Positions 42,582-50,404 of a DNA stretch of 64,000 bases are shown here, piece by piece. The stretch's first letter is position 1. Each line of letters opens with the position of its first letter. The position numbers and the translations under genes were made by a program. The notes under the pieces were generated by a model. That model was not told the origin of the DNA, did no database searches, and saw only the letters and a program-made list of their open reading frames with translations. Source of the stretch: Nocardia exalbida NBRC 100660 (GTDB lineage Bacteria; Actinomycetota; Actinomycetes; Mycobacteriales; Mycobacteriaceae). The DNA lies in the NCBI RefSeq assembly GCF_000308575.1, contig NZ_BAFZ01000089.1, positions 1 through 64,000 on the forward strand. The letters are read 5' to 3'.

Positions 42582-43406
42582 ATGGGGAACCTGCGCGAAC
42601 AGATCATCAGTGAATTGGGCGTCCAGCCCACGATCGAACCGAAGGAAGAGATCCGCCGCCGGGTCGATTTCCTCAGGGATTATCTGAACGCCACTCCCGC
42701 ACGTGGTTTCGTTCTCGGCATCAGCGGTGGACAGGACAGTGCTCTCGCGGGCAGGCTGTGCCAGCTCGCGGTCGAGGAACTGCGCGCCGACGGCGTGGAC
42801 GCGACCTTCCTCGCCGTCCGGCTGCCCCACGGCGTGCAGGCCGACGAGGCCGACGCGCTCACCGCCATGGCCTTCGTCCGGCCCGACCGGCAGGTCGTGG
42901 TGAACATCCGGCCCAGCGCGAGCGCCGCGGCCGCGGAGGCGGCGTCGGCGTTGCAGGTGGACCAGCTGCGGGACTTCGTGCGCGGCAACATCAAAGCGCG
43001 CGAACGCATGGTGCTCCAGTACGCGCTGGCCGGGCAGGAGAATCTGCTCGTGATCGGCACCGACCACGCGGCCGAGGCGGTCACCGGATTCTTCACCAAG
43101 TACGGCGACGGCGGTGTCGACCTCACCCCGCTCACCGGTCTCACCAAGCGCCAGGGCGCCGCCCTGCTCCAAGAGCTGGGCGCACCCGCCAGTATCTGGT
43201 CCAAGGTGCCCACCGCCGACCTGGAGGACGACCGCCCCGCCCTGCCCGACGAGGAGGCGCTCGGCCTGCGCTACAGCGAGATCGATGACTACCTGGAAGG
43301 CAAGGAGGTGACCCCCGAGGTCGCCGAGCGGCTGGAAGGCATCTTCCGCGACACCCGGCACAAGCGCAGCGTCCCGGTGACTCCGCTGGACACCTGGTGG
43401 CGCTGA
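42582..43406 (+). CDS. nadE: Ammonia-dependent NAD+ synthetase NadE
   Basis: A 274-residue amidotransferase-less NAD synthetase, which makes NAD from deamido-NAD, ATP and ammonia. The ATP pyrophosphatase P-loop is LGISGGQDSALAGRL. Further family marks are VIGTDHAAEAVTGFFTKYGDGG, LTGLTKRQGAALLQELGAP, and the C-terminal KRSVPVTP. Length and motifs match the E. coli-type enzyme and not the long glutamine-dependent form of mycobacteria, which is notable for this group. The ATG at 42582 lies 22 bp after the TetR stop. Confidence 0.94.
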   Translation: MGNLREQIISELGVQPTIEPKEEIRRRVDFLRDYLNATPARGFVLGISGGQDSALAGRLCQLAVEELRADGVDATFLAVRLPHGVQADEADALTAMAFVRPDRQVVVNIRPSASAAAAEAASALQVDQLRDFVRGNIKARERMVLQYALAGQENLLVIGTDHAAEAVTGFFTKYGDGGVDLTPLTGLTKRQGAALLQELGAPASIWSKVPTADLEDDRPALPDEEALGLRYSEIDDYLEGKEVTPEVAERLEGIFRDTRHKRSVPVTPLDTWWR

Positions 43407-43423
43407 GAACCCGGGCCGACTCA

Positions 43424-43447
43424 CCCGGCGCGAGACGGCGCGCCGGG
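43424..43447. terminator. Hairpin between convergent nadE and moaD
   Basis: CCCGGCGCG and CGCGCCGGG pair exactly around a six-base loop, 17 bases after the nadE stop, and can serve both strands. Confidence 0.7.
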
Positions 43448-43510
43448 AACCGCCGCTGCTGAAGCCATCGGCCGCGGCGGCGTGCCCGCCGGTGCGGACG
43501 CGTCGCCGGG

Positions 43511-43753
43511 CTATCCCCCGGCGAAGGGAGGCAGGACGTCGACGCGCGGGCTCAGCGCGGCGGCGGGATCACGGGTGAGCTCGTCACCGATCAGATAGGC
43601 GCACACCGACAGCATCTTGTCCAGGTCCGGACCGTAGGCCGCGGACAGGGCGGCGCGCAGGTCGGCCACCGTCGCTCCGTCCGGGAGGTCGAGGGTTTCG
43701 CTGTCCTTGCCGACGGCGTCGGCGATCGCGGCGAAATAGCGGATCTCAACCAC
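43511..43753 (-). CDS. moaD: Molybdopterin synthase small subunit (MoaD/ThiS family)
   Basis: An 80-residue ubiquitin-like sulfur carrier: VEIRYFAAIADAVG at the start, DLPDGATVADLRAAL in the middle and the essential C-terminal Gly-Gly (PPFAGG) that is thiocarboxylated. It works with MoaE. It starts with GTG inside the end of moaA (eight-base overlap) after GGGAG, so it is translationally coupled. Confidence 0.9.
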   Translation of the reverse strand: MVEIRYFAAIADAVGKDSETLDLPDGATVADLRAALSAAYGPDLDKMLSVCAYLIGDELTRDPAAALSPRVDVLPPFAGG

Positions 43754-44804
43754 CGATGGCTCCCATCGTCCGCTCCGGGGGGACGAAGCCCTCGGCGTCG
43801 ATGCCGTGACCTGCCCATTTGTTCCACATCGCGCCGCGCCAGAGGGTCGCGACCTCGTCGTCGCCCGCACCGGAGCGCAGCACCTGGCGCAGGTCGAATT
43901 CCTGGTCGCTGAACAGGCAGGAGCGCAGCATGCCGTCCGCGGTGAGCCGGGTGCGGTCGCAGGTGTCGCAGAACTTGCGGGTCACGGTGGCGATGATGCC
44001 CACGGTGCCGGGGCCGCCGTCGACCAGCCACTTCTCCGCCGGGGCCGACGGATCGGCGCGGCCGGCCTCGGTGAGCCCGAACCGGGCGCCCAGCACGTCG
44101 AGCAGCTCGGCGGCGGTGACCATGTTGGCGCGGGCCCACTCGTGGTCGGCGTCGAGCGGCATCTCCTCGATGAAACGCAGTTCGCAACCCTCGTCCAAGC
44201 ACCAGCGCAGGAGATCCGATGCACCGGAGAGGGTCTCGCGCATCAAGACGGCGTTGACCTTGATCGGCGCCAGTCCGGCGGCACGAGCGGCGCGGACACC
44301 CGCGAACACCGATTCGAGGCGGTCGCGGCGCGTCAGCCGCGCGAAACCGGCCCGGTCCACGGTGTCCAGCGACACGTTCACCCGGTGCAGTCCCGCGGCG
44401 GCGAGGCCGAACGCGCGGTGCTCGAGCCCGATGCCGTTGGTCGTCATGGCCAGCGGGATGTGCGGCACCTCGGCGTGACAGCCCGCGATGATCTGTTCCA
44501 GCTCGCGGCGCATCAGCGGCTCGCCCCCGGTGAAGCGGACCTCACGCACCCCCAGCTCGCGCACCGCGAGGCGGACCAGACGCACGATCTCGTCCACCGT
44601 GAGCAGTTCGTGCCGGGGAATCTCCGGCAGCCCCTCCTCCGGCATGCAATAGGTGCAGCGCAGCGAACACTTCTCGGTGATGGATACGCGTAGGTCGCGG
44701 GCGACGCGTCCGAAACGATCCAGCAAGTAGGGGGTGTCGGGACGGCCGGCGAGCGAGGGACGCCCGGAACGCACCGCGGGAATCCCGATCTCGACCAGAG
44801 TCAC
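43746..44804 (-). CDS. moaA: GTP 3',8-cyclase MoaA
   Basis: A 352-residue radical-SAM enzyme for the first step of molybdenum-cofactor synthesis. The N-terminal 4Fe-4S motif is CSLRCTYC. FTGGEPLMRRELEQII binds SAM. The C-terminal cluster Cys residues lie in FCDTCDRTRLTADG and the later RSCLF. The C-terminal Gly-Gly (MGAIGG) needed for activity is present. It leads a moaA-moaD unit that is divergent from moeA. Confidence 0.95.
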   Translation of the reverse strand: MTLVEIGIPAVRSGRPSLAGRPDTPYLLDRFGRVARDLRVSITEKCSLRCTYCMPEEGLPEIPRHELLTVDEIVRLVRLAVRELGVREVRFTGGEPLMRRELEQIIAGCHAEVPHIPLAMTTNGIGLEHRAFGLAAAGLHRVNVSLDTVDRAGFARLTRRDRLESVFAGVRAARAAGLAPIKVNAVLMRETLSGASDLLRWCLDEGCELRFIEEMPLDADHEWARANMVTAAELLDVLGARFGLTEAGRADPSAPAEKWLVDGGPGTVGIIATVTRKFCDTCDRTRLTADGMLRSCLFSDQEFDLRQVLRSGAGDDEVATLWRGAMWNKWAGHGIDAEGFVPPERTMGAIGG

Positions 44805-44985
44805 ACGTCCATTATGACCGCCTGTCCCGATTCGGCTGCGGGCGGAATGCTCACTTCGGGCTCACCACGGCCGCGAATCGGCGGTGAGGCCCGCGCCGGG
44901 GACGAGCGCGACGCCGGGCGACCTGCGCACGGACCGGCGCGCGGCGACGGAGGCGGAAAACCGCCCGGATCGGGCGTTAGGCGTA

Positions 44986-45078
44986 CCTCCGCCTTCGCTC
45001 CGGCCATGCGCAGGCTCCTCCGCCTTCGCTCCGGCCATGCGCAGGCTCCTCCGCCTTCGCTCCGGCCATGCGCAGGCT
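44986..45078. repeat. Three tandem copies of a 31-bp repeat
   Basis: The unit starting CCTCCGCCTTCGCTCCGG and ending CATGCGCAGGCT occurs three times head to tail (44986-45016, 45017-45047, 45048-45078) with no visible mismatch. It lies in the 316-bp moaA/moeA divergent region, 43-135 bp before the moeA start. No other gene is seen there. It may affect moeA expression or vary in copy number. Confidence 0.9.
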
Positions 45079-45120
45079 GAGGACGGACTACGTCCGACCG
45101 CACCCATTAGGCTGACTCGC

Positions 45121-46365
45121 ATGAACCCTCGGCCCGCCGGCGTCTCGGCCAGGCCCGTCGACGACTACCGCGACAGCATCGAACAGCTACTGCGGCCACT
45201 GGCCGCGCGCACGGTCGAGTCCGTCCCGGTGCCGCGGGCGCTGGGCAGGCAGTCGGCCGAGGATGTCCGCTCGCCGATCGAGCTGCCGGTGTTCCGGAAC
45301 TCCGCGATGGACGGCTACGCGGTGCGCGCCGAATCGGTGCTGGTCGCCCCGGTCACCCTGCCCTTGACCGGTGTGGTCGCGGCGGGCGCGGCGGGCCGCA
45401 CGCCGCTGCCGACGGGCGCCGCGATGAAGGTGATGACCGGTGCGCCGATCCCGCCCGGCGCGGACTGCGTCGTGCCGGTGGAGGACACCCACGTGGGCGA
45501 CGGCACGGTGACCATCGAACGCGGGCGCAGCGCAGGCGAATTCGTGCGGGAACCGGGAACGGACGTCCGGACCGGAGATCTGCTCGTGCGGGCGGGAACC
45601 ATGCTCGCCCCCCGGCATGTCGCCGCCCTCGCCGCCGTCGGCCTGCCCGCGGTGGCGGTCTTCCGGGCGGTGCGCGCCGCGGTGATCACCACCGGCGACG
45701 AGCTGGTCGCGGCCGGAAAGCCGCTGCGTCCCGGGCAGATCTACAACTCCAACGGCGTCGCCCTCGCCGCGGCGCTCGCGGCGAACGGCGTCGATGTCGT
45801 CTCGGTGGCGCACAGCACCGACGATCCGGCGCGCTTCCGCGCGCTGCTGTCGGCGGCGACCGAGAACGCCGATGTGGTGTTCACCTCCGGCGGCGTGTCC
45901 AAGGGCGACTTCGAGGTGGTCAAGGACGTGCTGGAGCCGATGGGCGGGCGGTTCGGCTCGGTCGCGATGCAACCGGGCGGCCCGCAGGGACTTACCGTGG
46001 TCGACGGCGTGCCGGTGCTCAGCTTCCCCGGCAATCCGGTCAGCACGATGGTGTCGTTCGAGGTGTTCGCCCGCCCGATCCTGCGGCGTCTCGCCGGTCT
46101 GCCCGAGGTGGACACCTACGAGCTTCCCTTGGCCGACGCCGTGCCGCGCTCGCCGGAGGGGAAACGGCAATTCCTGCGCGGCAGACTCATCCGCGCCCAT
46201 CCGGGGGAATCGCCCGCGCACCGGCACCCCCGGGCGGTCGAGGTGGTGTCCGGTCCCGGGTCGCATCTCGTGGCGGCCATGGCGTGGGCCGAGGTGCTGA
46301 TCGATGTGCCCGCCGAGGTCACCGCGCTGCCCGCCGGGGCGCTTGTGCGAGTGTGGTCCTTATGA
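45121..46365 (+). CDS. moeA: Molybdopterin molybdenumtransferase MoeA
   Basis: A 414-residue enzyme that inserts molybdate into adenylylated molybdopterin. Family marks: LPVFRNSAMDGYAVRAE, KVMTGAPIPPGADCVVPVED, the MoCF_biosynth domain ITTGDELVAAGKPLRPGQIYNSN, TSGGVSKGDFEVVKDVL, and FPGNPVSTMVSFEVFARP. The ATG at 45121 follows the repeat tract; earlier in-frame codons only translate the repeats. Its stop overlaps the start of the moaC fusion (ATGA). Confidence 0.95.
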   Translation: MNPRPAGVSARPVDDYRDSIEQLLRPLAARTVESVPVPRALGRQSAEDVRSPIELPVFRNSAMDGYAVRAESVLVAPVTLPLTGVVAAGAAGRTPLPTGAAMKVMTGAPIPPGADCVVPVEDTHVGDGTVTIERGRSAGEFVREPGTDVRTGDLLVRAGTMLAPRHVAALAAVGLPAVAVFRAVRAAVITTGDELVAAGKPLRPGQIYNSNGVALAAALAANGVDVVSVAHSTDDPARFRALLSAATENADVVFTSGGVSKGDFEVVKDVLEPMGGRFGSVAMQPGGPQGLTVVDGVPVLSFPGNPVSTMVSFEVFARPILRRLAGLPEVDTYELPLADAVPRSPEGKRQFLRGRLIRAHPGESPAHRHPRAVEVVSGPGSHLVAAMAWAEVLIDVPAEVTALPAGALVRVWSL

Positions 46366-47417
46366 GCGAGCTGTCCCATGTCGACCAGGAAGGCCGCGCC
46401 CGCATGGTGGATGTGAGCGCGAAGAGCGACACCACCCGGATCGCCGTCGCGGCAGGCGAGTTGCGCACCACGGCCGAGGTGGTCGCGCTGGTGCGGGCCG
46501 ATGACCTGCCGAAGGCGGATGTGCTGTCCACCGCACGCATCGCGGGCATCTCGGGGGCGAAGAAGACCTCCGAACTGATCCCGCTGTGCCATCAGCTGGC
46601 GCTGTCGTCGGTGCGAGTGGAGTTCGGTTTCACCGACACCGCCATCACCATCGAGGCCACCGCGAAGACCAAGGGGCCAACGGGTGTGGAGATGGAGGCG
46701 CTCACCGCGGTCGCGGTCGCCGGGCTCACCCTGCACGACATGGTGAAGGCGGTCGACCCCGCGGCGACGCTCACCGACGTGCGGCTGCTCACCAAAGAAG
46801 GCGGCAAGCGCGGACATTGGGAGCGCCCGGCCGACGAAGGTCCGATCCCGCCTTCCGCCGAGGAAGACCTGTCCCCCGAGGACGCGGATACCGAGCCGGA
46901 GATCTCTGAGTACGCCGAGCCGGAACTCGACGAGGAGCCACGGTCGGCCGCGGTGCTGGTCGCGTCGACCGGCGTGGCGGCGGGGACCCGCGAGGACACC
47001 ACCGGTCCGGTGCTCGCGGACTGGCTGGCCGGACTCGGCTTCTCGGTGCGGGGCCCGCTGATCTACGCCGACGCCGAGATCGAATTCGGCCTGGCCGACG
47101 CGTTGCGCTTCGAACCGGCGCTCGTCATCAGCACCGGCGGGACCGGTGCGTCCCCCACCGACGGGACCCCGGAGGCCACCCTCGCCTTGCTCGACCGCGA
47201 ACTCCCCGGTGTGGCGGAGGCGATCCGGCAGCGAGGCACGGCGAAATTCCCGCTGGCGGCCCTGAGCCGCGGCGTGGCGGGGCTGGCCGGGCGCTCGGTG
47301 GTGGTGAATCTGCCGGGATCGCCGGGTGGCGTTCGCGACGGCATCGCGGTGCTGGAACCGCTGCTGGATCATCTGCTCGCACAAGTCGCCGGAGGTGGAA
47401 GTCATGACAACGGCTGA
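46362..47417 (+). CDS. moaCB: MoaC-MoaB/MogA fusion protein of molybdenum-cofactor synthesis
   Basis: A 351-residue fusion. Residues 1-157 are MoaC, cyclic pyranopterin monophosphate synthase (ARMVDVSAKSDTTR, LIPLCHQLALSSV, KTKGPTGVEMEALTAV). Residues 198-345 are a MoaB/MogA-type molybdopterin adenylyltransferase (VLVASTGVAAGTREDTTGP, ALVISTGGTGASPTDGTPEA, LPGSPGGVRDGI). An acidic, Pro-rich linker of about 40 residues joins them. It therefore supplies two separate steps of the pathway in one polypeptide. Coupled to moeA upstream (four-base overlap) and to moaE downstream (14-base overlap). Confidence 0.93.
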   Translation: MSELSHVDQEGRARMVDVSAKSDTTRIAVAAGELRTTAEVVALVRADDLPKADVLSTARIAGISGAKKTSELIPLCHQLALSSVRVEFGFTDTAITIEATAKTKGPTGVEMEALTAVAVAGLTLHDMVKAVDPAATLTDVRLLTKEGGKRGHWERPADEGPIPPSAEEDLSPEDADTEPEISEYAEPELDEEPRSAAVLVASTGVAAGTREDTTGPVLADWLAGLGFSVRGPLIYADAEIEFGLADALRFEPALVISTGGTGASPTDGTPEATLALLDRELPGVAEAIRQRGTAKFPLAALSRGVAGLAGRSVVVNLPGSPGGVRDGIAVLEPLLDHLLAQVAGGGSHDNG

Positions 47418-47838
47418 GGCTACGGTCCGGCTCGCCCGGATCAGCGACCAGCCGCTCGACCCAGCGGAGGTCGAGGAGGCGGTCTGCGGACCGCACTACG
47501 GCGCGGTCGTGGTGTTCACCGGGAAGGTCCGCGACCATGATGGCGGGCAGGCCGTTTCGGCCCTGGAATACTCCGCGCACCCGCAGGCGGAACGCTTCCT
47601 GCGCACCGTCTGCGCGGAACTGGCCGCCGCGCACGGTTTGCCGGTCGCGGCCGTGCATCGCGTCGGCTCGCTCGGCATCGGTGACCGCGCGATCGTCGTC
47701 GCGGTGGCGGCGGCGCATCGGGGCGCGGCGTTCGCGGCCTGCTCGGAACTGGTGGATCGGATCAAGCACGAAGTCCCGATCTGGAAACGCCAGTTGTTCG
47801 CCGACGGCCTGTCCGAATGGGTGAACGCCTGCGGGTGA
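47404..47838 (+). CDS. moaE: Molybdopterin synthase catalytic subunit MoaE
   Basis: A 144-residue large subunit of molybdopterin synthase, partner of MoaD. GAVVVFTGKVRDHDGGQAVSALEYSAHP holds the conserved Arg region. HRVGSLGIGDRAIVVAVAAAHRGAAF and the catalytic-Lys segment DRIKHEVPIWKRQLF are intact. The ATG at 47404 lies within the end of the moaC fusion. It is the last gene of the moeA-moaCB-moaE run. Confidence 0.94.
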   Translation: MTTAEATVRLARISDQPLDPAEVEEAVCGPHYGAVVVFTGKVRDHDGGQAVSALEYSAHPQAERFLRTVCAELAAAHGLPVAAVHRVGSLGIGDRAIVVAVAAAHRGAAFAACSELVDRIKHEVPIWKRQLFADGLSEWVNACG

Positions 47839-47894
47839 CCTGACCGTCACATGAATCTCATGACGAATCAACACGACCGGGATAGCGTGTCGGC

Positions 47895-48917
47895 GTGGGA
47901 ACCGACCAGGTCTTGCTCCACCGGTTCGTCATCTCGCAGCTCATCGCGGCCGGCGTCGACCGCGACCAGCTGCTCCGGGAATCCGGGTTGCCGGAGTGGA
48001 CCATGGCGGGCGACGACGTGCACCTGCCCAGCCAGACGTTCTCCCGGCTGTGGGAGATCGGTGAACACGAACTCGGCGATCCGGACGTCGCCCTGAATGT
48101 GGCGCGCCGCTACGAACTCACCTGCCTGGGTCTCTACGACTACCTGTTCTCCTCGGCCCCGACGCTGGGCGCCGGATTGGCGACCTGTGGGCCGTACGTC
48201 ACGGCGGTGACCACCAACCATCGGTTCGACCTGGTCGCGGAGAACGACGACGAAGTCACCCTCTATCTCGACATGATCGACGGGGAAGGCCGGGGCAGGG
48301 ATCTCACTCAGCTGTGGGGCCTGTGTGCGGTGCTCAGCCGCGCGCGGCGCGTAGTGCGCGAACCGCTGGCCCCGTTGCGGGTCTCGCTGCGCCAGCGCGC
48401 GCCCGCCAAGACCCACACCTTCGTCGAGGTATTCCGCACCACCGCGATCGAGTTCGACGCGCCGGTGGACGCCATGACCTTCCGCGCCTCGGATATGGAT
48501 CTGCCGCTGACCACCAGTGATCCGGTGCTGGCCGGCATCCTGCGGCCGTTGGCCGCTGCCCTTCCGCCACCGCCGCCGCTGGCCACCGCCTGGCCGGAGC
48601 GTGTCGCGGCCGCGCTGGCGGACTGCCTGGACGAGGGCGACGCGTCCCTCGAGCGGGTGGCGCGCAGGCTGGCCACCAGCCCTCGCACCCTCCAGCGGCG
48701 GTTGCGAGAGGCGGGCACCACTTGGCGCGCGGAACTGGATCGGGCACGCGGCGCGCGGCTGATCGCCGCGACGGCCACCGGCCCGTTGAGCCCGTCGCGC
48801 CAGGCCGAGGTTCTCGGTTACTCCGACCCGGGATCGATGCGGCGGGCGGCCCGGCGGTGGTCGCTGGCCACCCCCGCGTATCGCGCCGAGTGGGTGGAGC
48901 GGACGTTCACGGCCTGA
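47895..48917 (+). CDS. AraC family transcriptional regulator
   Basis: A 340-residue regulator. The N-terminal 200 residues match the 'arabinose-binding-like' domain of the OruR/VirS-type AraC subgroup (LGLYDYLFSSAPTLGAGLATCGPYV). The C-terminal domain has the first helix-turn-helix SLERVARRLATSPRTLQRRLREAGTTW and the second SRQAEVLGYSDPGSMRRAARRW. It starts with GTG. Target genes are unknown; it is not coupled to the moa genes and is convergent with the next small gene. Confidence 0.9.
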   Translation: MGTDQVLLHRFVISQLIAAGVDRDQLLRESGLPEWTMAGDDVHLPSQTFSRLWEIGEHELGDPDVALNVARRYELTCLGLYDYLFSSAPTLGAGLATCGPYVTAVTTNHRFDLVAENDDEVTLYLDMIDGEGRGRDLTQLWGLCAVLSRARRVVREPLAPLRVSLRQRAPAKTHTFVEVFRTTAIEFDAPVDAMTFRASDMDLPLTTSDPVLAGILRPLAAALPPPPPLATAWPERVAAALADCLDEGDASLERVARRLATSPRTLQRRLREAGTTWRAELDRARGARLIAATATGPLSPSRQAEVLGYSDPGSMRRAARRWSLATPAYRAEWVERTFTA

Positions 48918-49098
48918 TGAAACGCGCGGCGATCGACCAGAACGTCGCGTCCTCGATCGCACGGAAATCCCAGCTGTTGGCGATCGCGTGGGTCTCGGCG
49001 ACGATCGCGGGAACGTCGAAGTCCTCGCGGGTGGCGGTGCCCTTGGCCTCCAGCGCCTCGATGACGTACGCGGTGGCGCTCTCCATGGAATCTGACAC
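48907..49098 (-). CDS. Small hypothetical protein (63 residues)
   Basis: A compact acidic protein without a signal peptide. The pattern ATAYVIEALEAKGTATREDFDV...IANSWDFRAIEDATFWSIAARF suggests a small helical domain. Start GTG behind GGGAG. Its stop overlaps the end of the AraC gene by 11 bases (convergent). The clear ribosome binding site and codon bias support a real gene. Function unknown. Confidence 0.7.
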   Translation of the reverse strand: MSDSMESATAYVIEALEAKGTATREDFDVPAIVAETHAIANSWDFRAIEDATFWSIAARFIRP

Positions 49099-49284
49099 GG
49101 GAAACTCCCATCGGTCGCAGAACGATTCGGTCGGTCACGGATGGGCTGCCGAGCGGCGCCGCGGGCGGCAGTACGCTCCCAGTGCCCGCGGACCGGCGGA
49201 CACGCATTCAGTCTCATGAAAAGACTGCTCTGTCACCAGCACCGAACGCGACATGTCGCGAACAAACGCGCCAATCTGGCGCGT

Positions 49285-50319
49285 TCAGTGCGGTGTATAG
49301 CGCCACACGCCGAGCATGCTCTGCGCGTCGAGTGGTTCGGCGGCGTCGTGCACGGTGTCGTGCAGCCGCTCCAGGGCCGTGTCGGTGCGCAGGCCTGCAC
49401 CGATGAGCACCAGCTGCGCGCCCCGCGCTTCGCCGCGCGACCAGCCGCCCGGCTCGAAGACGATGTGGCGGCCGACCATGTGCAGGACGAACTTCCTGCG
49501 TTCGTCGGCCACCCCGAAGGCGGCGAACCCCTTGGCCCGGAACAAGCCCGGCGGCGGGTCCTCCAGGAAGCCGATCAACTTGCGCGGGTCCAGCGCGCGT
49601 TCGCTGGTGAACGACACGCTGGCGTAGTCGTCGTGCAGGTGACGGTGCCCGGCGTCATCGTCGTGGTCGTGCTCGACGAGCAGTTCGTCGAAGCTCAGCT
49701 GCTCGGCCACCAGCGGGCGGGTGCGGTGCGGTTGGTCGAACAGCAGCCCGGGATCGATCCGGCCGTAGGTGGTCGCGTACACCGGCACCGAACCGACCAG
49801 CGCCGCGACGTCCTCGCGCAGCCGTTCGAGTTGCTCGGGCGCAACCCGGTCGGCCTTGTTGACCACGACCAGATCGGCCAGCCGCAGATGCGTGCGCAGC
49901 TCCGGGTGGCGGGTACTGCTGCGCCGGAACTCTTCGGCGTCGACCACCTCGACCAGGCCGCCGTAGCGCAGGCGCGGATTGTCGCTGCCGACCACCATCC
50001 GGATGAGGCTGCGCGGCTCGGCCAAGCCGCTGGCTTCCACGACGATCACGTCGATTCCGGCCTTCGGCTGGGTGAGCCGAGTGAACAACTCGTCCAGCTC
50101 GGTGACGTCGACCGCGCAGCACACGCACCCGTTGCCGAGCGAGACCATGGCGTCCACCTGCCCGGCGACCAGCATCGAATCGATGTTGATCGCCCCGAAG
50201 TCGTTGACCACCACCCCGATCCGCGTTCCCCGGTTGTCCCGCAGCAAGTGATTGAGCAGCGTGGTCTTTCCGGAACCGAGAAACCCCGCGACGAGCACAA
50301 CAGGAATCCGGTCAGCCAT
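49285..50319 (-). CDS. CobW/COG0523 family GTP-binding protein
   Basis: A 344-residue metallochaperone-type GTPase: P-loop GFLGSGKTTLLNHLL, the metal-binding CVCC in LGNGCVCCAVDV, and NKAD for guanine recognition (VVNKADR). A His/Asp-rich loop (EHDHDDDAGHRHLHDD) between the GTPase and the C-terminal CobW_C domain probably binds zinc or another metal. COG0523 members deliver metals under zinc limitation or serve nitrile hydratase and cobalamin pathways; which applies here is unclear. The ATG at 50319 is preferred, with a GTG nine bases upstream as an alternative. Confidence 0.9.
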   Translation of the reverse strand: MADRIPVVLVAGFLGSGKTTLLNHLLRDNRGTRIGVVVNDFGAINIDSMLVAGQVDAMVSLGNGCVCCAVDVTELDELFTRLTQPKAGIDVIVVEASGLAEPRSLIRMVVGSDNPRLRYGGLVEVVDAEEFRRSSTRHPELRTHLRLADLVVVNKADRVAPEQLERLREDVAALVGSVPVYATTYGRIDPGLLFDQPHRTRPLVAEQLSFDELLVEHDHDDDAGHRHLHDDYASVSFTSERALDPRKLIGFLEDPPPGLFRAKGFAAFGVADERRKFVLHMVGRHIVFEPGGWSRGEARGAQLVLIGAGLRTDTALERLHDTVHDAAEPLDAQSMLGVWRYTPH

Positions 50320-50349
50320 TCCGCTCACCCTAGTGCGCCGCGGGAAAGA

Positions 50350-50387
50350 CCGGACGCCACCCTCGAGGTGGGGAGGATGGCGTCCGG
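50350..50387 (-). terminator. Hairpin after the amidase gene
   Basis: CCGGACGCCA (50350-50359) pairs with TGGCGTCCGG (50378-50387) around an 18-base loop, 17 bases beyond the minus-strand amidase stop. Confidence 0.7.
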
Positions 50388-50404
50388 CGGGTTCGGTGTG
50401 CGGA

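Noticed and set aside
44986..45078. Tandem 31-bp repeats as a CRISPR array
   Set aside because: The copies are directly adjacent without spacers and there are only three.
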